Assembly: GCA_902363665.1 (NCBI GenBank) | Contig: CABJAW010000021.1 | Span: forward strand, 5,578 to 69,577 | From: Lachnospiraceae bacterium | GTDB taxonomy: Bacteria; Bacillota; Clostridia; Lachnospirales; Lachnospiraceae | Direction: 5' to 3' | DNA: 64,000 nt | Shown here: piece after piece, positions 7,936-16,592 of the stretch | Layout: the number at the start of each line of letters is the position of its first letter | Numbering within the stretch: position 1 is the stretch's first letter | Made by a program: the position numbers and the translations under genes | Notes under the pieces: generated by a model | Seen by the model: only the letters and a program-made list of their open reading frames with translations | Told to the model about the DNA's origin: nothing | Databases searched by the model: none

Positions 7936-10005
7936 ATGAATAAAAATAATTTTTCTTCTCCTCTCTCTCTTCGCAATGTACAGATTACAGACACATTCTG
8001 GAAGAAAGAGATGGAGCTTGTCCGTACAGAGGTTATCCCGTATCAGTGGGCCGCTTTAAATGATCAGGTAGAAGGGGCGGCTCCTAGCTTCTGCATGCAC
8101 AACTTTAAGGCCGCCGGAAAGCTTAATAAAGAGAAAAAGGAGCTTGGAACTGCATTTAAAGAGCCGGTCTACACCTTCCGCGGCTTTGAGGCGCTTCCGG
8201 AGGATCCGAAGCATCTCGACGACAAATTTTATGGCTTCGTTTTCCAGGACAGTGATTTTTATAAATGGATCGAGGCAGTTGGTTATTCCCTGACTCAGCA
8301 TCCGGATCCGCAGCTTGAAGCAATCGCCGATGGCGCGATCGACATCGTCTGCGCAGCCCAGCAGGAGGATGGATACCTTGATACGTATTACATCCTGAAT
8401 GGAAAAGACCGCATTTTTACGAATCTCCGCGATCATCATGAGCTCTACTGTCTCGGTCATCTGCTTGAAGGCGCCGTTGCCTACTACCAGGCAACCGGAA
8501 AAGACAAGCTACTCAAGGCAGCTTCCCGCTATGCCGATTACGTCGCAGATTATTTCGGACCGGAGGAGGGAAAATGCAAGGGCTATCCGGGCCATGAAAT
8601 CGCAGAAATGGCACTGGTTCGTCTTTATGAAACGACTCAGGATTCCAAATATTTAGACCTTGCAAAATACTTTATCGATGAGCGCGGAAAACAACCGTAC
8701 TACTTCGACAAGGAGCATCCGGAAGAAGTCAAAAAGAATCCGAACGGTCTCCGTTACGCCTATAATCAGGCTCACCTTCCGGTCCGGGAACAGGATGAAG
8801 CCGTTGGCCACGCAGTCCGTGCCGTCTATCTTTATTCCGGAATGGCTGATATTGCTAGGCTGACTGAAGATGATACGCTCTTTGATGCCTGCAAACGCCT
8901 CTGGGACAATATGGTTCAGAAAAAGCTCTATATCACCGGCGGTATTGGCGGAACGCACATGGGCGAAGCCTTTTCCTTTAATTATGATCTTCCGAACGAT
9001 ACTGCCTACGCAGAGACCTGCGCTTCGATCGGTCTTGTATTCTTTGCACGCCGGATGCTGGAAATCTGCCCGGACGTACAGTACGCTGATGTAATGGAGC
9101 AGGCACTTTACAATACCGTCCTTGCAGGTATGGCATTAGATGGGAAAAGCTTTTTCTATGTCAATCCGCTTGAGGTACTTCCGGAAGCCTGCCACAAAGA
9201 TGAACGCAAATTCCACGTAAAGCCGGTTCGCCAGAAATGGTTTGGCTGTGCATGCTGCCCGCCAAATCTTGCCCGCACGTTAAGTTCCGTCAGCTCCTAT
9301 GCCTTTACCGAAAAGGATGATACCCTCTTCGTTCACCTTTACATCGGAAGCGACATCAAAAAAACTGTAAATGGAACAGATGTATCCGTACGCATGACCT
9401 CTGAATTCCCATGGAACGGTAAGGTCACACTTCAGGCCGACAGCGCCGATACACCGTTTACTCTCGCGCTTCGCATCCCGGGCTGGTGTACTTCCTATCA
9501 GGTATCTCTCCTGGGTGCAGCACATAATCCGATCTCCGGTTCTGAAGCCATCACCGGCCTGGACGCTTCGGAATATACAATCAAAGACGGGTATCTTTAT
9601 ATCACGCGCAAATGGAAGGAATCCGAAACACTGACGCTTGATTTTCCAATGGAGATCCAGGTATGGAATGCAAATCCAAATGTACGTGAGGACATCGGAC
9701 GCGCTGCCGTTACCCGCGGACCGATCACCTACTGCCTGGAAGAAGCAGACAACGGCTGCGATCTGCACCTGCTCACCCTGGACTGGAATGCACCTGCGCA
9801 GGTGCGCGATTTCACCGTATGCGGCGAACCGGTCAAAGAGATCCTCATGCAGGGCTTTAAGGAAGATAAAGAAAAAGAAGCGCCGCAGCGTCTTTACCGC
9901 CCGGTTCAGACTGCGGAAAAATCTCCGGTTACCCTTCGCTTTATTCCATATTATACGTGGGCAAACCGCGGTGAAAATGAAATGAGTGTGTGGGTACGGG
10001 TGTAA
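7936..10005 (+). CDS. GH127 beta-L-arabinofuranosidase
   Basis: A 689-residue protein without a signal peptide, so probably cytoplasmic. It matches the GH127 (formerly DUF1680) family. The residues of the Bifidobacterium HypBA1 active site can be placed: Glu344 (acid/base; HypBA1 Glu322), Glu360 and Cys362 (zinc ligands; Glu338 and Cys340), and Cys440-Cys441 in CACCPPN (nucleophile and ligand; Cys417-Cys418). Spacing between these residues matches to within one position. It should release beta-L-arabinofuranose from plant glycans or hydroxyproline-linked oligosaccharides. The ATG at 7936 follows GGAGG. An AraC regulator lies divergently upstream. Confidence 0.9.
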   Translation: MNKNNFSSPLSLRNVQITDTFWKKEMELVRTEVIPYQWAALNDQVEGAAPSFCMHNFKAAGKLNKEKKELGTAFKEPVYTFRGFEALPEDPKHLDDKFYGFVFQDSDFYKWIEAVGYSLTQHPDPQLEAIADGAIDIVCAAQQEDGYLDTYYILNGKDRIFTNLRDHHELYCLGHLLEGAVAYYQATGKDKLLKAASRYADYVADYFGPEEGKCKGYPGHEIAEMALVRLYETTQDSKYLDLAKYFIDERGKQPYYFDKEHPEEVKKNPNGLRYAYNQAHLPVREQDEAVGHAVRAVYLYSGMADIARLTEDDTLFDACKRLWDNMVQKKLYITGGIGGTHMGEAFSFNYDLPNDTAYAETCASIGLVFFARRMLEICPDVQYADVMEQALYNTVLAGMALDGKSFFYVNPLEVLPEACHKDERKFHVKPVRQKWFGCACCPPNLARTLSSVSSYAFTEKDDTLFVHLYIGSDIKKTVNGTDVSVRMTSEFPWNGKVTLQADSADTPFTLALRIPGWCTSYQVSLLGAAHNPISGSEAITGLDASEYTIKDGYLYITRKWKESETLTLDFPMEIQVWNANPNVREDIGRAAVTRGPITYCLEEADNGCDLHLLTLDWNAPAQVRDFTVCGEPVKEILMQGFKEDKEKEAPQRLYRPVQTAEKSPVTLRFIPYYTWANRGENEMSVWVRV

Positions 10006-10033
10006 CATTCCGGCTGCATGAGCTATTTTTTAT

Positions 10034-10077
10034 CACACAGATCAGGTTTCTGACGGACTGACCGTATGATCTGTGTG
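10034..10077. terminator. First hairpin between GH127 and the dapF-like gene
   Basis: CACACAGATCA at 10034-10044 pairs perfectly with 10067-10077. No T run adjoins it. It is the weaker of two hairpins between the convergent genes. Confidence 0.4.
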
Positions 10078-10107
10078 CTGCATGCTTCGGCGCCCATAGA
10101 GAAATGA

Positions 10108-10162
10108 AATGCAGAAAACCACTGCCAGATATCTTGCAGCGGTTTTCTGCATTCTTATTTTT
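10108..10162 (+). terminator. Rho-independent terminator of the GH127 gene
   Basis: An 18-base arm at 10108-10125 pairs with 10136-10153 with one mismatch (AATGCAGAAAACC...). It is followed by CTTATTTTTG on the plus strand. It may also serve the convergent gene. Confidence 0.8.
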
Positions 10163-10184
10163 GTAGTATGCTTGCCGCGTCTGA

Positions 10185-11051
10185 TTATTTTCTCTCCGCC
10201 ATAATCTGATACTTCCGCAGAAATTCATCTGACAGCGTAATATTTCCGATACTCTCTGCTGTTCCGGTCATAAATGCATTCATTTTCTCATCAATTCGTA
10301 CCTTCATTGTGCCGCCTGCCATGTGCACATACACACATGGATCGATCAGTCCCATCTGATATGCCACACCGGCCGCCGCACAGCAGCTGCTTCCGGAAGC
10401 AAGTGTATAGCCTGCGCCACGCTCATATCCTTCGGTATCAATGTTATTTTTGTCTGTGATTTTTATGATCTGTGTGTTGACGCCGTCCGGAAAACGTCCG
10501 GAGTTTTCCAGTTTTTCCCCGATCTCACATACTGCATGCTTTGAGATTTCCTCCATCGGCACGATGCAGTGCAGATTTCCCATCCACACACAGGTTCCCA
10601 TGTATTTTCTGCCGTTGTACTCCACTGGCACAAATTCGCTCTTTCGGCTGCTTTCCCCTGATGGCTCTGTCTGTCCGCAGTACAGGTGTCCCATCGAGAT
10701 CGTGACTTCTCCCGCCTGCTCATTGTGATAGTGTACTGTGACCTCCCGGCTTTTCGTCTGAAGCACCAGTTCCTTTTTGATGACATATCCGGCATCTTTC
10801 AAATACTTTGCAAAAATACAGAGTCCGTTTCCACTGATTGCTGCCTCGCTTCCGTCCGGATTGTAAATTTTCACACCCATTTTTCCAAACATCTGTACCG
10901 GTCCGACCAGGATTCCGTCTGCACCTGCCCCGAAGCGCCGATTGCATATATTTCGAACATCCTCCGGTTTCAGCTCATACTCATTTTTCACACAGTCATA
11001 TACCAGATAATCATTTCCATAGCTTTCATACATTCCAAGTGTCAGTTCCAT
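10185..11051 (-). CDS. DapF-fold epimerase-like protein lacking both catalytic cysteines
   Basis: A 288-residue protein that aligns along its length with diaminopimelate epimerase: GNDYLVYDC, FGAGADGILV, NPDGSEAA, MGNLHCIV, YERGAGYTLASG. In DapF two cysteines act as acid and base (Cys73 and Cys217 in Escherichia coli). Here the first is Ser73 (in ISGNG) and the second Ser219 (in LASGSS). The substrate-binding Asn, Glu210 and Arg211 remain. It is unlikely to be a standard two-cysteine epimerase; it may act on another amino acid or as an isomerase with a different mechanism. The ATG follows AAGGGGG. Confidence 0.85.
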   Translation of the reverse strand: MELTLGMYESYGNDYLVYDCVKNEYELKPEDVRNICNRRFGAGADGILVGPVQMFGKMGVKIYNPDGSEAAISGNGLCIFAKYLKDAGYVIKKELVLQTKSREVTVHYHNEQAGEVTISMGHLYCGQTEPSGESSRKSEFVPVEYNGRKYMGTCVWMGNLHCIVPMEEISKHAVCEIGEKLENSGRFPDGVNTQIIKITDKNNIDTEGYERGAGYTLASGSSCCAAAGVAYQMGLIDPCVYVHMAGGTMKVRIDEKMNAFMTGTAESIGNITLSDEFLRKYQIMAERK

Positions 11052-11070
11052 TTTAAATCCCCCTTCGTAA

Positions 11071-11135
11071 AGCGGACATTCGCAATCCGCTTCGCTACTT
11101 GCTCATGAACGCAGTCGCTTCGCGACCTGTCGTTC
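11071..11135 (+). repeat. Dispersed GATATTCGC repeat copy
   Basis: AGCGGACATTCGCAATCCGC, then TTCGCTACTTGCTCATGAAC, then a second hairpin (GAACG...CGTTC). It lies in the roughly 300-bp gap upstream of the dapF-like gene and before the next araC gene. The rest of the gap is AT-rich with no visible gene; a TATACT at 11290 may be the -10 of the araC promoter. Confidence 0.75.
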
Positions 11136-11347
11136 AAATAAAGCTGCTGCCCGCAGCCACACTCATTACCGAATCACTGCCTGCCTCTTACCAGAAGCAA
11201 AAATTTTATTTCACAACACATCTCCATTCTATTCAATATTATTTAAAATAAAAATTGATTTTGTGCTGTTTTTCTTTCGAATAATGCTGTATACTCAGAG
11301 AAAACCATTCACAGAAATTCTATGCATTCTTACAGGAGAACACAACT

Positions 11348-12232
11348 ATGTACACGAAACAATCCTCCGACAAAATACAGGAGCTCAAATCTCCCGCTCT
11401 TTCTATAAAGACCGGCTATCTTGACGATGACTTCCGCATTTTTTCCCTTGTAAGCGAAGAGGAAGGCGAATTTCAGCCGCACTACCACAGCTTTCACAAG
11501 CTGCTCTTTTTTGAATCCGGAAACGTCAGTTACTACGTTGAAGGAGAAACGTACGAGCTTCAGCCGTTCGACCTTGTACTTGTGCCGGCTGGCGAAGTGC
11601 ACCGTCCCGTCATCCACAGTAGCCTTCCATACCGCCGCCTGATCCTCTACCTCTCACCCGCTTTTTTTGAAGCATACAAAAAAGAATCGGTGGATCTCTT
11701 CCAGTGCTTCTCTCTTTGTTCTGCACGTGCGTCGCACGTGCTGCGTTTTTCAGATCTTTCGGAAAGCAGGCTGTACACGCCATTACAGGAGCTTTCACAG
11801 TGCGCCCGCCGGCCGGCCGATCCATCTGACCTTCTGTACCAGAAATCGGTCCTGGTTCAGTTTCTGCTGCTCTTAAACCAGTGGACAGAAGAAGGCTCGC
11901 CTGCGTTTCCTGCCTCATCAATTTCCAGCCCGCAGATCCTGCAGGTCATTTCCTATATCAATCAGCATCTTTCAAGCGAACTGTCCATCGACCAGATTGC
12001 TTCTGCCTGCTTTTTGCACCGCTCCTATCTGATGCATCTGTTCCGTCAGGAGACCGGCACTACGATCGGCGGCTATCTCACAGAAAAGCGGCTCTTTGCC
12101 GCACGCACCCTGATCCAGTCCGGATGCCCGGTGACAGAAGCTGCGCTCCAGAGCGGCTTTCCATCTTACAGTGCATTCTATCGTGCCTATTTAAAAAAAT
12201 ATGGCTGCTCCCCGAAAGACTGTCGACGTTAG
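11348..12232 (+). CDS. AraC-family regulator with cupin sensor domain
   Basis: A 294-residue protein. The N-terminal cupin part includes PHYHSFHKLLFFESG and the PAGEVHRP turn. The C-terminal AraC domain shows ELSIDQIASACFLHRSYLMH, FRQETGTTIGGYL, and the second helix-turn-helix GFPSYSAFYRAYLKKYGCSP. It belongs to the sugar- or metabolite-responsive AraC regulators; no target gene can be named from context, because both neighbours are on the opposite strand. The start has AGGAGA 9 bp upstream. Its stop codon directly abuts the stop of the convergent endonuclease IV gene. Confidence 0.88.
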   Translation: MYTKQSSDKIQELKSPALSIKTGYLDDDFRIFSLVSEEEGEFQPHYHSFHKLLFFESGNVSYYVEGETYELQPFDLVLVPAGEVHRPVIHSSLPYRRLILYLSPAFFEAYKKESVDLFQCFSLCSARASHVLRFSDLSESRLYTPLQELSQCARRPADPSDLLYQKSVLVQFLLLLNQWTEEGSPAFPASSISSPQILQVISYINQHLSSELSIDQIASACFLHRSYLMHLFRQETGTTIGGYLTEKRLFAARTLIQSGCPVTEAALQSGFPSYSAFYRAYLKKYGCSPKDCRR

Positions 12233-13150
12233 TCAAAGCGGATATTCCAGGTCCGCTTCGCTACTTGCCGGATCATAAGGGATCCTCCCGCAAGCGGGTC
12301 CTTCCTTATGATATTTCATAACCGAGTAGCTGCTTCTCAGCATCTGAATCTCCCGTGCATACCCGTCCAGCTCATTCGGTGTCTCCAGGCAGAACGGACG
12401 CCCCTGCAGCTTTGGATGGTGCACAACGCTTCGCAAAGCTTTAAATCCGATAGAACCCTCACCAATTTTTTCGTGGCGGTCTTTGTGGCTTCGGAACGGA
12501 TTTTTGCTGTCATTTACATGGATCGCCTTCAGCCGTTTTAATCCGATGATCCGGTCAAACTCCTCCAGAACACCGTCCAGATCCTGTACGATATCATACC
12601 CCGCATCATACACATGGCACGTATCGAGGCAGACACCGATCTTATCTTGAAGCTGCACTCGCTCTATGATTTCCGCAAGTTCTTCAAACCGGCTTCCGAT
12701 CTCCGTTCCCTTACCCGCCATCGTCTCAAGCAATACCGTCGTCTGCTGCTCCGGGCTGAGAATCCCGTTCAGCATCTCCGCGATCTCCTGGATTCCTTTT
12801 TCCACTCCCTGTCCGACATGGCTGCCCGGATGAAAGTTATAGACATTGCCCGGCAGATATTCCATCCGCTTTAAATCATCCGCAAGCGTCATCCGTGCAA
12901 ACTCGCGTACTTTCGGATCCGCAGAAGCCGGATTTAAGGTGTATGGCGCATGTGCCACGACCGTTCCGATTTCATTTTCTTTTGCAAATGCAAGGTAGGC
13001 TGCAACATCTTTTTCATTAACTGCCTTTGCCTTGCTGCCGCGCGGATTTCTTGTAAAAAACTGAAAAGTCGTCGCACCGATTGAGACTGCTTCCTCTCCC
13101 ATATGCAGAAAACCTTTCGAGGATGATAAATGACATCCAATCTGAAGCAT
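12233..13150 (-). CDS. nfo: Endonuclease IV (AP endonuclease) with a repeat-derived C-terminus
   Basis: A 305-residue protein of the Nfo TIM-barrel family, which cleaves DNA at abasic sites using three zinc ions. Motifs seen: [79 protein letters not shown] and ETPNELDGY. The ATG at 13150 follows AGGAGG; an earlier in-frame start has no such site. The last 29 or so residues, after MLRSSY, are encoded by a copy of the dispersed GATATTCGC repeat and have no counterpart in the family. The catalytic core is intact. Confidence 0.92.
   Translation of the reverse strand: MLQIGCHLSSSKGFLHMGEEAVSIGATTFQFFTRNPRGSKAKAVNEKDVAAYLAFAKENEIGTVVAHAPYTLNPASADPKVREFARMTLADDLKRMEYLPGNVYNFHPGSHVGQGVEKGIQEIAEMLNGILSPEQQTTVLLETMAGKGTEIGSRFEELAEIIERVQLQDKIGVCLDTCHVYDAGYDIVQDLDGVLEEFDRIIGLKRLKAIHVNDSKNPFRSHKDRHEKIGEGSIGFKALRSVVHHPKLQGRPFCLETPNELDGYAREIQMLRSSYSVMKYHKEGPACGRIPYDPASSEADLEYPL
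12237..12320 (+). repeat. Dispersed GATATTCGC repeat copy inside the nfo 3' end
   Basis: AGCGGATATTCCAGGTCCGC, then TTCGCTACTTGC, then a hairpin pairing CATAAGG with CCTTATG around CCCGCAAGCGGG. It is coding on the minus strand for the tail of endonuclease IV, and its hairpins probably also end transcription of both convergent genes. Confidence 0.75.
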
Positions 13151-13278
13151 AACCTGCCCTCCTTTTTTTCTACAAGCACTTTCTTTTCCTGTCAACTTTT
13201 CTTATCTGACTTCACCATATACTGCCCAAAAACATAATCCTTTTTCTTTTTCGCAAATGGCACAATCTCCTGAACATA

Positions 13279-14754
13279 CTATACATTTCTGCGCACCTCA
13301 TCCATGATCTGCCTTACGCGCTGCTGGCACGTAAACAGCACAACCTGATGGCCGCTGCGTTCCAGCCACGAAAGGACGCTGCGCAGCCGTTCATCATCAT
13401 ACATTGCAAAGGGCTCATCCAGCAGAAACGGCAATTCCTCCCCGCCTGCCAGCACTTCTCCCGCTGCCATACGGACCGCAAAACGAATCTGCTGCAATGT
13501 ACTGCTGCTGACCTTTTTCCGATCAATGATATGGCCGCCAAGACAGGCACGCAGCCGTCCGCTCGTCTCTACAACAATACGGTCACACGACGGGCAGGCC
13601 AGTTCCCGGATGATCTCAGATGCACGCACACTGATTTCTCCTGCCGGACCGCCGTTTTCTTCCTCTGACAGCTCCCGGATCCGATCGATCGCAAGATTTA
13701 AGGCGGCAATTTCCGTATCTGCCGTCTCCATCCTCATATGCTGATGGTAAAGCTGCTCCAGTTCTTCCTGAAGCTTTTGATAAGTATCCTCTTTTTTTCG
13801 GATTTCCGCCTTCAGTTGCTCTTCCCTGAGCGAAAGATCGTACCCTTCCGCTTCTCCATCGGCACTTTCTCCCAGCAGAAAACGCCTGACCGGGAAAAAC
13901 AGCAGTAAAAATGCTCCTCCGAAAATTCCAAGGAAAACACGCAGGATGAGATTCTGCAGCAAAAGTGCTCCCAGCAGCGCGAGTACACCAGCCAGCAGCA
14001 GAAGCATCTGGATCAGATTTTTCCCTGTTTCGGTAAATCCCTCTCTCTCCCAGTCCTCTTCGTCCTCTTCCTTCTGCGCTCCAACGCGCAGCGCATTGCA
14101 CTGTGCCTGCAGCCGTCCGGCTTCCCTGCGCACGTATTCTGCCTCCGTCTGACGTTTCCGGATCCGTTCTTCTAATGCATCCTCTTCTTTCTTTTTTTTC
14201 TGCTCTGCCTTTCCTCTTCGCTCCTCCAGAACCTGAAGTGCCTGTACTCCGTCCACGCTTTCTCCTGTCTTAGATGCCTTCAGGCAGTGTTTCAGTCCAT
14301 CCTCCACATACAGATCCCATGCCGTCTGGTTCTGCTTCCAGAAAACAGTACTTTCAAATGTTTCTGCATCCAGACCGCCAAGCAGGTCTGACAGTATCTC
14401 CTGCGGTTCATCGATCTCTTCCCAACTGTTCAGATCTTCCGCGCCTTCTGTTTCCTGCCTTACGGAAAGGATTCCGGGAGCCTGAGTAAAGGTACGATGG
14501 AGTTCATAGCGCTGCCCTCCGTCCCAGATTGTCATCGCGCCCTCGCCATCCCCTCCGGTAAGGAAGGTGTCAGATGCCAGGCGGCCTTTTTCCGTCTTCC
14601 GGGGCGTTCCAGACAGCATTGCTCCGAGAAACGAATGGATCGTCGATTTTCCGGATTCGTTTCCCCCATAGATAATATTGACGCCGGATTTCAGCCTGAT
14701 CGTATGGCCTGAAAACTTTCCCCATCGGATCAGATCCAGTCTTTCAATCTCCAC
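13279..14754 (-). CDS. Short SbcC/YhaN-like ATPase with a central membrane hairpin
   Basis: About 491 residues. The N-terminal half has a Walker A motif (GGNESGKST near residue 33). A charged coiled coil is interrupted by two adjacent hydrophobic stretches (LLLLAGVLALLGALLLQ and VFLGIFGGAFLLLFFP). The C-terminal half has an ABC-type signature region (SSSTLQQIRFAVRMAAGE) and Walker B (LPFLLDEPFAMYDD). This is the architecture of YhaN-type SMC-like ATPases but much shorter than SbcC. A GTG start at 14754 follows GGGAG and overlaps the phosphoesterase gene by 11 bp, so the two are co-translated, probably as a nuclease complex near the membrane. Confidence 0.78.
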   Translation of the reverse strand: MEIERLDLIRWGKFSGHTIRLKSGVNIIYGGNESGKSTIHSFLGAMLSGTPRKTEKGRLASDTFLTGGDGEGAMTIWDGGQRYELHRTFTQAPGILSVRQETEGAEDLNSWEEIDEPQEILSDLLGGLDAETFESTVFWKQNQTAWDLYVEDGLKHCLKASKTGESVDGVQALQVLEERRGKAEQKKKKEEDALEERIRKRQTEAEYVRREAGRLQAQCNALRVGAQKEEDEEDWEREGFTETGKNLIQMLLLLAGVLALLGALLLQNLILRVFLGIFGGAFLLLFFPVRRFLLGESADGEAEGYDLSLREEQLKAEIRKKEDTYQKLQEELEQLYHQHMRMETADTEIAALNLAIDRIRELSEEENGGPAGEISVRASEIIRELACPSCDRIVVETSGRLRACLGGHIIDRKKVSSSTLQQIRFAVRMAAGEVLAGGEELPFLLDEPFAMYDDERLRSVLSWLERSGHQVVLFTCQQRVRQIMDEVRRNV

Positions 14755-15844
14755 TGTTTTTCTCCCTTCTTCCTGGTTTCTTCTCTGGCTGTCCGCCCGG
14801 ATACAGCAGCGCTTCCAGTCCATAATACAGCGCTTTTTCTTCTGTCACACCGGTCGGTCCGCCCTCTCCGAACGATTCAATAAAGCGTCCGATCAGTTTT
14901 CCCTCATATTTTTTTCGCAGTACATCCAGATGAAACGCCGGAACCGTCTGATCAGTCACGGAAAGGATGCGCCCGCATTTCAGATATTCGCGCACCTGCG
15001 GCACAAATCCGGGATCTCTCTCTCCGGTGAGTGTAATGCGGTACATGTTCTGCGCACCGTCCCTGGCAACGACACTGCTGATTTTTTCCTGCAGAGAATA
15101 AGGATTATCTGACTCGGTCACTTCAACTGTTTTCTCCAGATAGCGACGTCCTTCCATCTCCACAAAAGAAATATGTACCTTCTTTCTCTGCACCTCACCG
15201 AGCACATATCCATGTTCCCCCGTATCCTCTGCGCAGACCGGCTCCGGCGCTCCGGCATAGACAGCCAGATTCCGAATGTAAACCTGCGGATTATGAAGAT
15301 GCCCCAGTGCGATATAATCAAAACCTGCATCCAGCAGCTCATCTTTGTTCAGCGGAATGTGGGAAGCATCTCCTCCGTGCAGCAGCAGGATCTTAAAATA
15401 TTCATCCTTTTTTGCGCACACGCCTGCCATAACCGGCTCCGGAATCTCCCTGTGATGATAGCTCATCCCGTAAATCTCCAGCTTCAGTTCCGGAAGGCGA
15501 ATCCGCTCCAGCTGCCCGGAAAAAATCGTGATCACATTTTCATTCCACTGATACGTCAGATACGGAGACGACGGTTCCAGATAATCCCGGTTACCCGCAA
15601 TCAGCACAACCACTGTCTTTTCCAGTGTCGAAAACAGGTAATTTACTTCATTCAGCTCTTTGATTTCCGGCCTGCGGTCAAACAGATCCCCCGCGATCAG
15701 CAAAAGATCCACTTTTTTTTCATTCGCATCTGCAATGCATCTGCGAAATCCTTCCCACAGCTCCTTTCCGCGCGCCTTCGCCCATGGATATCCGTGATCT
15801 GGCGCAGCACCAAGATGTACGTCCGCGATGTGCATAAAACGCAT
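14744..15844 (-). CDS. SbcD/YhaO-like metallophosphoesterase (Mre11 family)
   Basis: A 366-residue protein. Calcineurin-type motifs in order: DVHLG (Asp8, His10), GDLFD (Asp53), GNRDY (Asn85), LLHGGD (His156) and GHLHN (His182, His184). All metal ligands are present. The usual GNHD motif reads GNRD, so the catalytic histidine is an arginine here. It is the partner of the downstream SbcC-like ATPase and should act on DNA ends. The missing histidine casts doubt on normal exonuclease activity while leaving metal binding intact. Confidence 0.82.
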   Translation of the reverse strand: MRFMHIADVHLGAAPDHGYPWAKARGKELWEGFRRCIADANEKKVDLLLIAGDLFDRRPEIKELNEVNYLFSTLEKTVVVLIAGNRDYLEPSSPYLTYQWNENVITIFSGQLERIRLPELKLEIYGMSYHHREIPEPVMAGVCAKKDEYFKILLLHGGDASHIPLNKDELLDAGFDYIALGHLHNPQVYIRNLAVYAGAPEPVCAEDTGEHGYVLGEVQRKKVHISFVEMEGRRYLEKTVEVTESDNPYSLQEKISSVVARDGAQNMYRITLTGERDPGFVPQVREYLKCGRILSVTDQTVPAFHLDVLRKKYEGKLIGRFIESFGEGGPTGVTEEKALYYGLEALLYPGGQPEKKPGRREKNSGD

Positions 15845-15895
15845 ATTTTTTCCTCCATAACAATTATCTTCTACTCTATCATAGCATTTTTCAAA

Positions 15896-15927
15896 TTGAC
15901 GTGCTATAATTATTAAAACTTTATAAA
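15896..15927 (+). promoter_or_regulatory. Putative sigma-A promoter of mscL
   Basis: TTGACG at 15896-15901 and TTTATA/TATAAA at 15920-15927, spaced 18-20 bases, lie about 30 bp before the ATG. The upstream gene is divergent, so a promoter is expected in this gap. Confidence 0.45.
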
Positions 15928-15955
15928 ATCTTGCTACTGTTCAAAGGAGGAATCC

Positions 15956-16399
15956 ATGAAAGTATTTGTAAAAGAATTCAAGGAATTCATCATGCGCGGC
16001 AATGTGATCGATATGGCAGTCGGCGTTATCATCGGCGGTGCTTTCAACAACATCGTCAGCTCACTCGTCAACGACATCGTCATGCCGGTCATCACGCTCA
16101 TCACGGGTAAGATCAACTTCACCGATATGCTGATCGCACTTGACGGCAACAGCTACCCTTCCCTCAAAGCAGCTCAGGACGCAGCTGCACCGGTCATTGC
16201 ATACGGTAATTTCATTCAGATCGTCGTACAGTTTCTGCTGACGGCTTTCGTCATCTTCCTGGTGATCAAAGGCATCAACAAGCTGCACAAACCGGCTCCG
16301 GAGCCGGCTCCGACCACCAAGACCTGCCCGTTCTGCAAGTCCGAGATCCACATCGACGCAGTAAAATGTCCGCACTGTGCATCTGATCTGAACGAGTAA
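15956..16399 (+). CDS. mscL: Large-conductance mechanosensitive channel with C-terminal zinc ribbon
   Basis: A 147-residue protein. The N-terminal part is classical Msc[21 protein letters not shown], then the first membrane helix [20 protein letters not shown], a periplasmic loop, and the second helix [25 protein letters not shown]. MscL opens under membrane tension and releases solutes during hypo-osmotic shock. After the usual C-terminal helix region there is an added CPFCKSEI...CPHCASDL motif, four cysteines of a zinc ribbon, which standard MscL lacks. The ATG is preceded by AAAGGAGG. Confidence 0.93.
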   Translation: MKVFVKEFKEFIMRGNVIDMAVGVIIGGAFNNIVSSLVNDIVMPVITLITGKINFTDMLIALDGNSYPSLKAAQDAAAPVIAYGNFIQIVVQFLLTAFVIFLVIKGINKLHKPAPEPAPTTKTCPFCKSEIHIDAVKCPHCASDLNE

Positions 16400-16448
16400 G
16401 AGAAATGCCTGCAGTCTGACTGTTTGTTCTGAACCGTTACATAAAATG

Positions 16449-16520
16449 AAAAGCTGCCACACGTCCATGCCGGAGTATTTTCAAATACACTCCGACATGG
16501 ATGCATGCGGCAGCTTTTTT
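16449..16520 (+). terminator. Bidirectional terminator between mscL and the J-domain gene
   Basis: Outer arms AAAAGCTGCC (16449-16458) and GGCAGCTTTTTT pair, with a second inner stem (TCCATGCCGGAGT with ACTCCGACATGGA). T runs border both strands. It lies between two convergent genes. Confidence 0.85.
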
Positions 16521-16592
16521 GCGCATTTAACCAGGTCAGACAAATCCCCTGCTTCAATTACGAATATCTGCTTTGGCAAGTCCTTCCCACAA

